A stretch of 42,145 nt of DNA from Halalkalirubrum salinum (GTDB taxonomy: Archaea > Halobacteriota > Halobacteria > Halobacteriales > Haloferacaceae), in the NCBI RefSeq assembly GCF_005543295.1, contig NZ_SRSG01000041.1:1-42145 (forward strand), read 5' to 3'. This document shows, in pieces, positions 7,131 through 15,689 of this stretch (its first letter is position 1; each line of letters opens with the position of its first letter). A program made the translations under genes and the position numbers. Under the pieces are notes generated by a model that did not search any database, had not been told where the DNA came from, and saw nothing but the letters and a program-made list of their open reading frames with translations.

Positions 7131-8230
7131 CAGGTGTCCATGCGCTCTTCAGCGTCAGTGATATCAGTTACGATCAGCCGGGTCGCCTCGATGTCTTCGA
7201 GTACAGCACCCCACCCTCCGACGCTCGTCGTGTCGCCGTCATTGTCTGTGATATAAATCGCTACCTGTCCGGCCAGCTGCGCCAACGGCACGGGTTTGTT
7301 ATGATTTGACGCACCTGCGTACACCAGATCGGTGACTCGTCCCCGTCTAGAGACTCGCTCGCCAGTCGTCGTGTCGTACCCTTCGACGGTGAGAACCACC
7401 GTCTCACCCGCTGCATACAGCGGCTCGATGTCTCTGAGACACCGTCTAATGTCGGTGTAGATTATCGGTGGCTCCTCAGATCGGACGCTGTATATCTCGT
7501 CCCACGCCTCCCACAAGCAGGTGAGAAAGTACCAGTGGAAAATATACGTGAGCGATCGGTCGTGGATCAACACGCCGTACTCGTTGAGCGAGCCGCGCGT
7601 GGGTGCAAAGCACGCGTCGGTGCGATCGATGAGCGCGATAAACGGCGTCGGCAGCGGTCGGTAGCGCACCTCAGTGGCTGCGTCTGTGAATTGGTCGATC
7701 GATGGTGGCGCAGGGTCACCGCGTGTGTCTGCGTGAAGACTCACCTTCACGATCACGCCCCGATCGACTGCATCCACGAGGATGTCACGGAGCGCATGGA
7801 AATTCGACTCAGAAATCGACAGTTGTACCTCATCTTCGGCGTTGGCAATCCCTTCGGCTGCCCGATCGAACACGGTCTGAAATCGCTTGACAATGCTTAT
7901 TTTGTGTCTGTCAACCGTGGGCGCTTCCCAGCGCGTCTCGATTTCCTCGGCGGCCGATGAGAGCAACTCCGCGCGCGATCGAAGCTCCGAGAGGACGCTC
8001 CCGGGTTCGACTGCCCGGGCGTGTAGGCTGTCTTGTTCGTACGTCTCGACGTATCCTTTGCGTTCGAGATCTCTAATTACATCGTAGATCCGCGCCGTTG
8101 GGACCGTACAACCATCCGCGATTTCGGTTGCGCTAGCTGACCCGAGCTGCAACAGCGTGATGTACGCCTCAGATTGATACTGCGAGAGACCCGCATCCTC
8201 GAGGGCGTCCCGAAGCGTAGCTGTGTCCAT
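7130..8230 (-). CDS. TrmB-family transcriptional regulator
   Basis: A 366-residue regulator. The first 75 residues form a TrmB-type winged helix-turn-helix (LSQYQSEAYITLLQLGSASA, then IADGCTVPTARIYDVIRDLE). The middle (about 110-250) fits the effector-binding region of TrmB proteins, which sense sugars, and the rest is a less conserved C-terminal beta-rich domain seen in TrmB proteins. In haloarchaea a TrmB protein controls the switch between glycolysis and gluconeogenesis; whether this is that orthologue cannot be decided here. The ATG at 8230 lies 27 bases from a TATA-like TAATTAAT at 8254-8261, which supports the start and a leaderless mRNA. Its stop codon abuts the IS605-type hairpin, so the insertion may have changed the last residues. 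Confidence 0.85.
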   Translation of the reverse strand: MDTATLRDALEDAGLSQYQSEAYITLLQLGSASATEIADGCTVPTARIYDVIRDLERKGYVETYEQDSLHARAVEPGSVLSELRSRAELLSSAAEEIETRWEAPTVDRHKISIVKRFQTVFDRAAEGIANAEDEVQLSISESNFHALRDILVDAVDRGVIVKVSLHADTRGDPAPPSIDQFTDAATEVRYRPLPTPFIALIDRTDACFAPTRGSLNEYGVLIHDRSLTYIFHWYFLTCLWEAWDEIYSVRSEEPPIIYTDIRRCLRDIEPLYAAGETVVLTVEGYDTTTGERVSRRGRVTDLVYAGASNHNKPVPLAQLAGQVAIYITDNDGDTTSVGGWGAVLEDIEATRLIVTDITDAEERMDT

Positions 8231-8253
8231 AGCGTGCCATTTGCGGGGCGAGG

Positions 8254-8261
8254 TAATTAAT
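8254..8261 (-). promoter_or_regulatory. TATA-like box of the trmB-like gene
   Basis: TAATTAAT is centred 27 bases upstream of the ATG at 8230. Position and AT content fit an archaeal TATA box for a leaderless transcript. Confidence 0.45.
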
Positions 8262-8314
8262 GACCTGAATGTACATGACTAACCGTATTTCCACTGCGAT
8301 CGATCGTCCTGCCT

Positions 8315-8410
8315 CGAGCGGCTCTTGCGTCGAAATCATTCGTGTTCGAGCAGGTTTTGCGTCGAAATCATTCGTGTTCGAGCAGGTTTTGCGTCGAAAT
8401 CATTCGTGTT
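8315..8410. repeat. 32-base tandem repeat, three copies
   Basis: Units at 8315-8346, 8347-8378 and 8379-8410 read CGAGCAGGTTTTGCGTCGAA and then ATCATTCGTGTT, with few changes in the first. It occupies most of the gap between the trmB-like promoter and the stop codon of the PQQ-propeller gene. Confidence 0.93.
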
Positions 8411-8418
8411 TGACCAGC

Positions 8419-9792
8419 TTACTCGTCGGAAACAAGACAGTACGCGTGTCCAGGCGCGTTGACCGTCTCCTCGTCGTCGTCGTCCCAGTATCCAGAGATG
8501 TCGCCACGCTCGGCGTAGTACAGCCTGCCGTCGTGGATCGCTACTTCGCTCGTCGCGTGTCCGTTACCCCCAACGCGCCAGCGGACGTCACCAGTATCGG
8601 CTTCGAGCGCGTACATATGGGTGTCGTAGGAGCCAACGAGCACCGCGTCAGGTGTGACTGTCAGCGAGCCGATCACGCTCCCGCCGACATTCTGGGACCA
8701 CAGCTGTTCGCCGGTCTCGGTATCGAGCGCGTGGATCTGTCGATCGTCACTACCGACGTAGACCACGCCGGCCTCCGGATCGACACCAGGATTCGACATG
8801 ACGACCTGTCCGGTGTCGAACGTCCACAGCTCCTCGCCGTCTTCGAGAGCCAAACAGTAGAACGTCCCGTCCCACGATCCGACGAACGTCTTGCCCTCGT
8901 ACACTGGTGGTGTCCCTTTGATTTCCCCGTCGGTCTGGAACTCCCAGACTGGTTCGAGTGAGGGGAACTCCCAGCAATAACAGACCCCGTCGTTCGATCC
9001 CGAAACCATGCGCTCGGTTTCTGGATCGATGGCCATCGACGGATGGGGCATCCCGACCGGCCGGTGGTCGCTCTCGAGCGGCGTCCCCGTCTCGGCGTCG
9101 ATCGCCCACATCGCCCCCGACGGCGGATGGTTGTACTCGGCCATGAGATAGAGTACGCCGTCGAGGTACGCCGGACTGGAGCCGATCGCGATCGCCCAAT
9201 CAAGCTCTCGGCGGTGGGTGTGCCACACGTACTCGCCGGTGTGGACGTTGATCGCGTAGAGGTGCCCATCGTAGCCACCGATGTAGGCGACCCCATCGAC
9301 GATCGTCGGCGTCCCGTGAATCCCAAGGTTCGTCGCGCCCGTTTCTGCAACCCAGCGGTGCTCTCCGGTTGTTGAGACTGCGTGGACTCGTCCCGTGTCT
9401 GCAGCGATGATCACGTTTTCGCCGTCCGGCGTCACGATCGGGCTCGATTTGGCGGCGGTGTGGCCGATGTAGTTAACTGGAAGCTGCCAGTTGACCTCGA
9501 CTGCGTCAGGGACCGTTGTATCAGGATAGTAGCCGAGGCGTCGAAGCCCACGCCGAAACATGGTGATCTCTGGATCGTCGGGGTAGGTCCGATCGTACGG
9601 GGGGATCTCGGGGCTAAATTCGTTTTGGGTCTTGTCATAGGTTGGTGTCCCCGGTGGGACCGCTGCACAGCCAGCGAGGGCTGTGGTACCGATCGCGCCT
9701 GCTGCGGCGAGAAACGCTCGTCTGTCTGATCGGACTCGCTGTCCAGACTGCTCGGAGTCGTCTTGAGACCGAGGATGCTCATCGCGCGTCAT
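8419..9792 (-). CDS. Tat-exported PQQ-type beta-propeller lipoprotein
   Basis: A 457-residue protein. The N-terminus has a twin-arginine motif (SDRRAFLAAAG) followed by a hydrophobic stretch and a lipobox LAGC at about residue 41, so it is probably exported folded through Tat and lipid-anchored on the outer face of the membrane. The remainder contains repeated PQQ/quinoprotein-like propeller blades, for example GVAYIGGYDGHLYAINVHTG, VVYVGSDDRQIHALDTETG and AVLVGSYDTHMYALEADTG, each with the W or G...G spacing of the PQQ repeat family. Similar haloarchaeal proteins may be scaffolds or sugar/alcohol-dehydrogenase-like; no catalytic assignment is possible. The acidic, glycine-rich sequence is typical of surface proteins. 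Confidence 0.88.
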   Translation of the reverse strand: MTRDEHPRSQDDSEQSGQRVRSDRRAFLAAAGAIGTTALAGCAAVPPGTPTYDKTQNEFSPEIPPYDRTYPDDPEITMFRRGLRRLGYYPDTTVPDAVEVNWQLPVNYIGHTAAKSSPIVTPDGENVIIAADTGRVHAVSTTGEHRWVAETGATNLGIHGTPTIVDGVAYIGGYDGHLYAINVHTGEYVWHTHRRELDWAIAIGSSPAYLDGVLYLMAEYNHPPSGAMWAIDAETGTPLESDHRPVGMPHPSMAIDPETERMVSGSNDGVCYCWEFPSLEPVWEFQTDGEIKGTPPVYEGKTFVGSWDGTFYCLALEDGEELWTFDTGQVVMSNPGVDPEAGVVYVGSDDRQIHALDTETGEQLWSQNVGGSVIGSLTVTPDAVLVGSYDTHMYALEADTGDVRWRVGGNGHATSEVAIHDGRLYYAERGDISGYWDDDDEETVNAPGHAYCLVSDE

Positions 9793-9866
9793 TCAATACC
9801 AGGCGATTCATTGGGGGGGCGTAAATGCGTCTCGGTCGTTATGGGCGATCCGTTAGGATGCGATCG

Positions 9867-10006
9867 TGGTTATACCATGTGGATTGTGGTTATACCATGT
9901 GGATTGTGGTTGGCCCGTTTGGATTGTGGTTGGCCTGTTTGGATTGTGGTTGGCCCGTTTGGATTGTGGTTGGCCTGTTTGGATCGTGGCTGCCCCGTTT
10001 GCGATC
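9867..10006. repeat. 20-base tandem repeat, seven copies
   Basis: Seven units of 20 bases run from 9867 to 10006. The first two carry TGGTTATACCATGTGGATTG and the others alternate between TGGTTGGCCCGTTTGGATTG and a variant with a T at the tenth base, and the last is degenerate. Alternating variants suggest that a 40-base pair was duplicated. It lies between the divergent PQQ-propeller gene and the small membrane-protein gene. Confidence 0.93.
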
Positions 10007-10050
10007 AGAGTTGACTCCGTGATAGTCCCGATTTCGAGGGGTTCAGGCAA

Positions 10051-10059
10051 CATATATGC
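10051..10059 (+). promoter_or_regulatory. TATA-like box of the small membrane-protein gene
   Basis: CATATATGC is centred 27 bases before the ATG at 10082. This supports that start rather than an upstream in-frame start inside the 20-base repeats. Confidence 0.45.
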
Positions 10060-10081
10060 GTGTGAAGACATAACAAAGCAT

Positions 10082-10354
10082 ATGTCCGATACAACGGACG
10101 TTGACGAAGTTAGTGGAATAGCACAGGAGCTTGATGATAACGGTATCGGCCCAGTGGTGTTGGCGTCGGTTGGGTCGGTCATGCTCGCGCTGTATTACTA
10201 CTATGTGAAAGGAGACGAACAGCGTGGACAGTTCGTCGGGTTGTGGCCCTCGTCGATCCTCGCGCTTGCGACGTACATTAAGTTGACTGAAATAAAGAAC
10301 GTGCTTGACGATCACGTGAGCGAAGATCCGCACGGCTCGGAGGACGAGTCGTAA
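10082..10354 (+). CDS. Small conserved haloarchaeal membrane protein
   Basis: A 90-residue protein with an acidic N-terminus and two hydrophobic segments, about residues 22-38 (VVLASVGSVMLALYYYYV) and 49-64 (VGLWPSSILALATYI), separated by a short charged loop (KGDEQRGQF). The C-terminus is acidic. It resembles small hypothetical membrane proteins I recall from other haloarchaea, but no function is known to me. The start at 10082 is supported by the TATA box 27 bases upstream; the longer reading frame from 9866 is translated from repeat DNA. The next gene starts 38 bases downstream in the same direction, so the two may be co-transcribed. Confidence 0.75.
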   Translation: MSDTTDVDEVSGIAQELDDNGIGPVVLASVGSVMLALYYYYVKGDEQRGQFVGLWPSSILALATYIKLTEIKNVLDDHVSEDPHGSEDES

Positions 10355-10392
10355 ACGACACTTCCAGCACACCCGCCACGTCGAAACCACCC

Positions 10393-10815
10393 ATGTCAAA
10401 TCGGATGCTTTCGGAGGCTGCTACTGATCAGTTGGTGAGCGTATGCCGAACGGCCGTCGGCGACGAACTTCGTAGCGTGACGTACTTTACTGAAGATACA
10501 GTCGAACAGCTGTATTTGCGTGACGATCTCGAACGAAGCGCCGATCTCGTTGGATTCGCTGACCACGAGCGATCGGGTTTTCACTCCCAGGCGTACTACT
10601 GCAACACCCAGCTCGGGTCGTACGAGGCGACGATCCGCATGTTCGAAAACGGATTTTTGACCCGCGTGATTGACGAGGGCGATGATGATGAGTTCAGTCA
10701 GGGGGTCTGGATCACCACCGATTCGATGTCGATCGATCGGTTCGAGGAGTTGACGGTTGGGCTGCGATCGGCGCTTGAGGAGGTCCGGAACGGAATTGAA
10801 GCTCGCCAGGAGTAA
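10393..10815 (+). CDS. Conserved haloarchaeal hypothetical protein
   Basis: A 140-residue acidic, soluble protein with no signal peptide or membrane segment. It looks like the uncharacterised haloarchaeal family with a DELRSVTYF(T)EDTVEQLYLRDDLE segment near the N-terminus and DRFEELTVGLRSALE near the C-terminus (possibly DUF7522; assigned from memory). The predicted fold is alpha/beta. Function unknown. It follows the small membrane-protein gene in the same direction. A 1074-base non-coding region with origin-like boxes follows. Confidence 0.75.
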   Translation: MSNRMLSEAATDQLVSVCRTAVGDELRSVTYFTEDTVEQLYLRDDLERSADLVGFADHERSGFHSQAYYCNTQLGSYEATIRMFENGFLTRVIDEGDDDEFSQGVWITTDSMSIDRFEELTVGLRSALEEVRNGIEARQE

Positions 10816-11098
10816 TTTCGGATTTGTGATGGGAGCTGTAGGTTGGCTCGATCGGTGGATGCGGAATCCCTGCAGAACACAATACGGATGCGTTGGATTT
10901 GTATACACCCCTCATTTCGTCTGTTCTCAGTTGTGGCAAGGATCGATCGTCGCGGTATCAGCAGACTCACAACAGCAATCAAATACATCCGAGCGTACAC
11001 GCAGTCGAAAATGAACGCCCAAATCATGGCCCGTGATCAGGATATCCCTGTTTTCGAACCAGAAACTACCTCTAAAAGCTCAAAGCGAGTATCTTGAA

Positions 11099-11170
11099 GA
11101 CAAGCTAGCCACCTCGACGTTGGAGACAAGTCCGCCACCGCGACGTTGGAGACAAGTCCGCCACCTCGAC
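11099..11170. repeat. 26-base tandem repeat, nearly three copies
   Basis: Units at 11099-11124, 11125-11150 and a partial 11151-11170 share GACAAGTCCGCCACCTCGAC followed by GTTGGA. The first unit has three changes. It lies in the non-coding region downstream of the orc1 gene. Confidence 0.85.
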
Positions 11171-11527
11171 GAGTCTCGATCTCGCCGTCACGTATCGTGA
11201 ATCAGTACGGGCACAGACATACGCATCCACAACTGAAGTGATCGAGTACAAAAGCGACTCACGCCGCAACAGTCAATGGACTTCGATCTGTACACCACTG
11301 TTTCGATCGTTCCTCAAATAAGTGGCCGAATCCATACACACACCGTGTTCGAAATGAAATCCACCACAATATGGGTACTATCGAGCGACATTCACACACC
11401 GTCTTCGAAATGAATTTGTTCGATCCGTGTGTTTTGTTGCAGATCGATCCTTGTGTAATCCGGTCACGGTTCCGTTGGATGGATCTTTTCTTTCGTAAGC
11501 CGATCGAGGAAGTTTTTCTCGCAGTTC

Positions 11528-11635
11528 GATCGGCGAATGGTTCGGTCGCAGTTTGATCGGCGAATGGTTCGGTCGCAGTTTGATCGACGAATGGTTCGGT
11601 CGCAGTTTGATCGACGAATGGTCTAGTCACAGTCC
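11528..11635. repeat. 27-base tandem repeat, four copies
   Basis: Units at 11528-11554, 11555-11581, 11582-11608 and 11609-11635 read GATCGGCGAATGGTTCGGTC and then GCAGTTT, with a degenerate copy at 11502-11527. On the minus strand the 27-base length yields a 9-residue pattern, but nothing suggests translation. Confidence 0.9.
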
Positions 11636-11889
11636 GATCGACGACTCTTTGCCATCAATAGTGGTCGGGACCTGAAAACACAGACACACCTCATTTCGTC
11701 TGTTTTCGACTCAAAAGCTCGTGGGTGCTGCCGATCACTGTGTGTTTGGTCTCTCTCTGCGACGTGAGACACAGTACGTTTCGTCTGTCTTTGCGACGTT
11801 CGGGGTAGTCGGCTTGAGGGAGGTACTGGATCAACCACAGCACTCGTCGCGATCGTCCGCTACGTGGTTGCGACTGGCAATATCAAGTA

Positions 11890-13089
11890 TCACAGGGAAG
11901 CTTCTGCCTCAGTTTCCTGTCTGATCTCGATAACGATTTCCGGATCCAGATCCAGCTGATATTCGTAGTACCGTCCACCGCTTTCGCCGTGATTTCGATC
12001 GTGACGCTGCAAAAATCCGAGCATGTGGAGATCTGAGAGGTGGTTCTGGATACTTTTGAGTGTCGTGAGCGGATCCACGGCGTGTAATTCGGCGACCGAT
12101 TCGTATTGGTCCTTGATTGTTCTCGATCGTGCCGGCGATTCCCCCTGCTTTTCGATGTACGCCACAGTTTCGAGCAGAAGCTGTGCGTGCTGCGTCTGAT
12201 CGTTGATCCGGTTTCGCAACCGACCCCGTTGGACAAGTTCCTGGGCCCGAAGGATGTGTGAGTCGTCGACGTGGTCGTCGTCACAGCGGGTCGCGACTTC
12301 GCCGCCAACGCGAAGGAGGTCGATCGCCTGTCGCGCATTCCCGCGGTCTTTGGCCGCGGTTGCGGCTGCTCTCGCAATGGCCGAGTCGTCACAGGCACCA
12401 TCGACGAACGCCCGATCAGCACGATCTGCGAGGATCGTCTGGAGCTCGCTCGCGTCGTACGGACTAAACGAAATTTCTGTCTCCATCAGGGTGTCTTTCA
12501 CTTTCGGCGACAGTGACTGCCGAAACGTGTAGTTGTTGCTGATACCAATGACGCCGACCTTCGAGTTGGTGATGTGGCCGATCGATCGCGCCCGGGGGAG
12601 CTCATACAGAAGCGTATCGACGTCATCTAAGTGATCGATCTCATCGAAGACGACGAGATGGGTACCGCCAATTCGATCGAGCTGGGCATACAGCTCTTCG
12701 AAGGCGTCGGCCGTCCCGAGACCGCGTTTCGGGAACCCATTCGCGTGCTCGGGTAACAGCCCATTCACTAGCGTTCGAACGACGGTGTACAGTGACTTGC
12801 CGTTGCAGTTCAGCTCGTGTACGTGAAGATCGTCTGCGTCTGGGCGGTTCGTGACTTCGTCTTGGAGTGCTTCCATCATGTACGTCGTGACTGCGGTCTT
12901 ACCGAGTCCAGCTTTTCCGTACAGCATGACGTTCTGTGGTGTACGACCGAAGAGTACGTCCTGGAGCGCATGGCGGTACTGATCGATCTCCTCGTCGCGT
13001 TCGAGGATCTGATCAGGCTGATGATCCTCCGAAAGAACTTCTTTAGAGACAAATATCGATCGCTCCATATCACTGAATGGCCCAGCCAT
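11890..13089 (-). CDS. orc1: Orc1/Cdc6 replication initiator, first copy
   Basis: A 399-residue archaeal origin-recognition protein. The AAA+ domain has Walker A GKAGLGKT (about residues 58-65), Walker B LVVFDEIDHLDD, the sensor-1 region IGISNNYTFRQSL and the lid with sensor-2-like arginine in GNARQAIDLLRVGGE. The C-terminal winged helix (about 300-390) with SIQNHLSDLHMLGFLQRHDR binds origin boxes. It loads the replicative helicase. I chose the ATG at 13089: a TATA box ATATTTAAA (13111-13119) is centred 27 bases upstream. An ATG nine codons later is also possible. Copies of a distinct box motif on both sides, at 10905-11792 and 13195-13670, make it a likely origin-linked initiator. Confidence 0.93.
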   Translation of the reverse strand: MAGPFSDMERSIFVSKEVLSEDHQPDQILERDEEIDQYRHALQDVLFGRTPQNVMLYGKAGLGKTAVTTYMMEALQDEVTNRPDADDLHVHELNCNGKSLYTVVRTLVNGLLPEHANGFPKRGLGTADAFEELYAQLDRIGGTHLVVFDEIDHLDDVDTLLYELPRARSIGHITNSKVGVIGISNNYTFRQSLSPKVKDTLMETEISFSPYDASELQTILADRADRAFVDGACDDSAIARAAATAAKDRGNARQAIDLLRVGGEVATRCDDDHVDDSHILRAQELVQRGRLRNRINDQTQHAQLLLETVAYIEKQGESPARSRTIKDQYESVAELHAVDPLTTLKSIQNHLSDLHMLGFLQRHDRNHGESGGRYYEYQLDLDPEIVIEIRQETEAEASL

Positions 13090-13110
13090 GTACAAAACGA
13101 TTCAATGTGG

Positions 13111-13119
13111 ATATTTAAA
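13111..13119 (-). promoter_or_regulatory. TATA box of the first orc gene
   Basis: Read on the minus strand, TTTAAATAT is centred 27 bases upstream of the ATG at 13089. The position suits a leaderless transcript and settles the start. Confidence 0.6.
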
Positions 13120-13194
13120 ACCTGCTTTTGTTTGTCTCGTCTGTCTTAGTTATGCGTAAATGGGTATACAGTCAGGTTCACTCTTGACTGCTAG

Positions 13195-13670
13195 AAAGAC
13201 AGACGAAGTGCACTCTCTCTATCGATCAAGATTAGACGTACTGGTTCCCGCTGAAAGCGTACTCGGTTGGGAGACAGACGAAACGTACTCTCTCCGAGGT
13301 TGTGGCTATCGTCGAATAGACCTGTTGGTTTCGACGGGAGGGCCGTGTTGTCACTTTGTGAGTGTGTGATGTCGGTGAAAGCCTACACGCCTCGTTTCGT
13401 CTGTCCCGGCTATTCGGCCCACAGCCAGTCCCTTGTCTCATTTTGGGGTATCCGATCGTCTCTCACCTTCGTGTCTAACTCCTCGCTGGCCCCCACCGGA
13501 ACCGTCGCAGACAGACGAAACGTACTCTCTGTGTGGGATTCTTAGTCTGCGTTTTCTGGACTGTCCTTCGATCGATTTCTGCGAGTCCTTCCTACTAGCT
13601 ACTCGTTCGTACAACCAGTTCAGATACTTGTAATTCCACGACGGAAGAACAGACGAAATGAGGGGTTTGT
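13195..13670. repeat. Origin-recognition-box-like repeats, family 1 (right flank)
   Basis: Five copies of a box with core CAGACGAAA/G occur upstream of the first orc gene: 13195-13219, 13271-13298 and 13509-13537 (CAGACGAAACGTACTCTCTC type, plus strand), 13385-13409 (inverse) and 13647-13670 (ACAGACGAAATGAGGGGTTT type, plus strand). The same core is found inverted at 10905, 11684 and 11771 on the other side of the gene. Dispersed, oriented and partly inverted copies next to orc1/cdc6 are typical of archaeal origin boxes. With the adjacent AT-rich DNA this looks like a replication origin. The rest of the 690-base gap 13090-13780 holds no gene I can recognise. Confidence 0.75.
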
Positions 13671-13780
13671 GGATTGACTAAGAAGGTGGTCAGGTTGTTT
13701 GAGGAGATGTCTGGGACGGTCGTGGTAAAAACGTCAGCCAACAACAGCCGCTCGTAACCGATTCTGACCGATCTGCTGAT

Positions 13781-14668
13781 TCAGGTTTTGAGTTGTGGAA
13801 TACCGTCGTCAATATCGTGCTGTCGATTGCCAGTAAGATACTCACGATAGTAGCCCAAGCCACGGACGCCTGTAAGGAACTTTGAGACCCCGCCAAATGC
13901 GATTCGATCTCTTACCGGGAGGGTTCGCTCGGGACGTTTGATCCCGCTGGGTCTGGGTGGGACGCCAGGCGTGCCGTAGCGATCGGGATGGTATCGCTGG
14001 AGTTGACAGAGACCGCAACCTACCCGAAGATCCTTCTTGACGTGTGCGCGGAGGCTGTTCCTGGTCGGGTGGAACATCGTCACGTTCTTGGCGAACTGGA
14101 GGTCGTACCCCGCCTCGTGGACCCGGTTGCCGAACTCCTTGTCACCACCGGAGACGAGTCGATGGTCAAACAGGCCGACGTCTTCGAAGACCTCCCGGCG
14201 GACGAATAGACAACACGTGGGAGCGAAGTGCTGGTGTTGAATGTACTGTTTTACAGGAAAGCCGGTGTGGTGGTCGTATCGGGCGGGGAGAGTCGGGTTG
14301 TCGGGGAGGGTGAGCTCAACATTAGAGCCCATGTAGTCGGCGTCTGAGGTTTGGAAGGTGTCGAAGGCCGACTCAAGCCAATCCTCAGAGACGGTCATGT
14401 CGGAGTCAACGAACGCGAGAATTTCAGTGTCGGTGTTTCTAATACCTGTGTTACGGGCGGCGTAGGAGGATTGGATATCGCGTTCGTGGACAAGGACGAG
14501 GTTGTCGTGGTACGCTTGGTAGGAACAAATGATTTCTGAGGTGTTGTCGGTAGAGTTGTTGTCGACAACGACGATTCGATAGTCAGAGATGGTTTGATTG
14601 AGAATAGAGTCGAGGGTGGTCTGGATACCTTCAGGATCGTTGTAGACGGGGATGACGATCGAGATCAT
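13781..14668 (-). CDS. Family-2 glycosyltransferase (surface glycan)
   Basis: A 295-residue GT-A fold glycosyltransferase. The N-terminus has SIVIPVYNDPEGIQTTLDSI and VVVDNNSTDNT, followed by the metal-binding DxD-type motif FVDSDMTVSEDW. A GGDKEFGNRVHEAGYDL segment later matches the usual acceptor/base region. It transfers a sugar from a nucleotide-sugar to a lipid-linked or glycan acceptor at the inner face of the membrane; the donor is unknown. The ATG at 14668 follows the stop codon of the upstream glycosyltransferase (TGA at 14671) almost without a gap; a TTG at 14674 is also in frame. The two are paralogues and co-transcribed. Confidence 0.9.
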   Translation of the reverse strand: MISIVIPVYNDPEGIQTTLDSILNQTISDYRIVVVDNNSTDNTSEIICSYQAYHDNLVLVHERDIQSSYAARNTGIRNTDTEILAFVDSDMTVSEDWLESAFDTFQTSDADYMGSNVELTLPDNPTLPARYDHHTGFPVKQYIQHQHFAPTCCLFVRREVFEDVGLFDHRLVSGGDKEFGNRVHEAGYDLQFAKNVTMFHPTRNSLRAHVKKDLRVGCGLCQLQRYHPDRYGTPGVPPRPSGIKRPERTLPVRDRIAFGGVSKFLTGVRGLGYYREYLTGNRQHDIDDGIPQLKT

Positions 14669-14670
14669 CG

Positions 14671-15591
14671 TCAAGATTCCTCGCGTTTCGATCGCCGTTG
14701 TGTGAGTGTTTCTCGAAGCATCCCGTAACTCTGGGTGAGCTTCAGGACGTACTCAAGCAGATAGAACCCAACGAGTGACGGAAGCGAAACATCTTGTCCC
14801 GAGAAACGACGCTGAAGTCGGAACGGACTCGGCGGGAGGTAGTTGATCGGATGCAGCGGATGGGGTCCGGCGAGCTCTGGGTGGTACCGACGCTTCTGTG
14901 CGCGACCACGTCCGATCCGGAGCGCCTTCGATTTGAGCGCATCCCATGACTTTCGGGCGGGGTGATATGCGGTGACGTCATCAGCATATCCCTGTTTGAA
15001 TCCAGCACGGTGGACCCGCTGGCCGAACTCCTTGTCGCCGCCGGACTCGAGGCGATCGTCGAATAATCCGATCTCCTCGAAGACTTCACGTCTGACCGCG
15101 AGGGCGCAGGTCGGGGCGAAGTGTTTGTCCTCGAGGTAAGTTTCGACGGGGAAAGAGAACGACTGTTCGTAGCGTTCCCAGAAATTGGGCCGATCGTCTG
15201 CGATTACTTCGACGTTACAGCCGAGATAGTCGTAATCGTTGGATTCGAGGGCTGTGACCATGTCTTCGATCCAGGTTTTGGGAACCCACATGTCCGCGTC
15301 GAGAAAGAGGAGGACGTCACCAGAAGCGTGTTCGATTCCAGTATTTCTGGCTGCATAGGAAGACTGGATCGCTGTCTCCTCTTGTGGATGTGCGATATTT
15401 GAGTAGTCGGACGCTATCTGGTCAATCGTGTCACCCGTGTTATCAGTCGAGTTGTTGTCTACTGGAATTATTTCATACTCGTCGTATTCATTAGTGATTA
15501 GTGAACGTAGAGTAGTTTGAACGCCCTCTTCGTCGTTGTAGACTGGCAAAATAACTGAAGCCATGAGAAGAGACGAAGAATTATTTTGCAT
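14671..15591 (-). CDS. Family-2 glycosyltransferase, paralogue of its neighbour
   Basis: A 306-residue GT2 enzyme with SVILPVYNDEEGVQTTLRSL, IPVDNNSTDNTGD, the DxD-type FLDADMWVPKTW and the SGGDKEFGQRVHRAGF region. Up to about residue 240 it closely parallels the adjacent enzyme, suggesting tandem duplication, but the C-terminal halves differ (here PPSPFRLQRRFSGQDVSLP). It would add another sugar in the same pathway. The start used is the ATG at 15591; an ATG at 15564 is closer to the beginning of similarity. It is the first gene of this minus-strand pair; a 98-base gap separates it from the upstream sulfatase-like gene. Confidence 0.88.
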   Translation of the reverse strand: MQNNSSSLLMASVILPVYNDEEGVQTTLRSLITNEYDEYEIIPVDNNSTDNTGDTIDQIASDYSNIAHPQEETAIQSSYAARNTGIEHASGDVLLFLDADMWVPKTWIEDMVTALESNDYDYLGCNVEVIADDRPNFWERYEQSFSFPVETYLEDKHFAPTCALAVRREVFEEIGLFDDRLESGGDKEFGQRVHRAGFKQGYADDVTAYHPARKSWDALKSKALRIGRGRAQKRRYHPELAGPHPLHPINYLPPSPFRLQRRFSGQDVSLPSLVGFYLLEYVLKLTQSYGMLRETLTQRRSKREES

Positions 15592-15689
15592 ATAATGTGT
15601 CGTGTTTTCATTTGTTAAATCGAAGATGATAGTGATTTTGGAACCGACCGCTGAATTATCGACTATCGGCTTGTTAACTCTTATAACGA

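Larger units (their letters stand above)
10816..11889. other. Long intergenic region with origin boxes and tandem repeats
   Basis: No convincing gene was found in this 1074-base stretch. It contains a 26-base tandem repeat (11099-11170), a 27-base tandem repeat (11528-11635), three boxes of the orc-1 family in inverse orientation (10905-10930, 11684-11710, 11771-11792), one box of the second family (11289-11315) and two ACACACCGT-nTTCGAAATGAA boxes (11336-11359, 11393-11417). Long reading frames here, including one on the minus strand at 11259-11630, are translations of repeats. Confidence 0.7.

Noticed and set aside
9866-10081. Long N-terminal extension of the small membrane-protein frame (MVIPCGLWLYHVDCGWPVWI...)
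   Set aside because: It is translation of the 20-base repeat array; the true start at 10082 has a TATA box at the right distance.
11259-11630. Minus-strand frame of 123 residues with a 9-residue repeat (TATEPFVDQ)
   Set aside because: The pattern arises from the 27-base tandem repeat, and the remainder has no coding character; it lies in an origin-like intergenic region.
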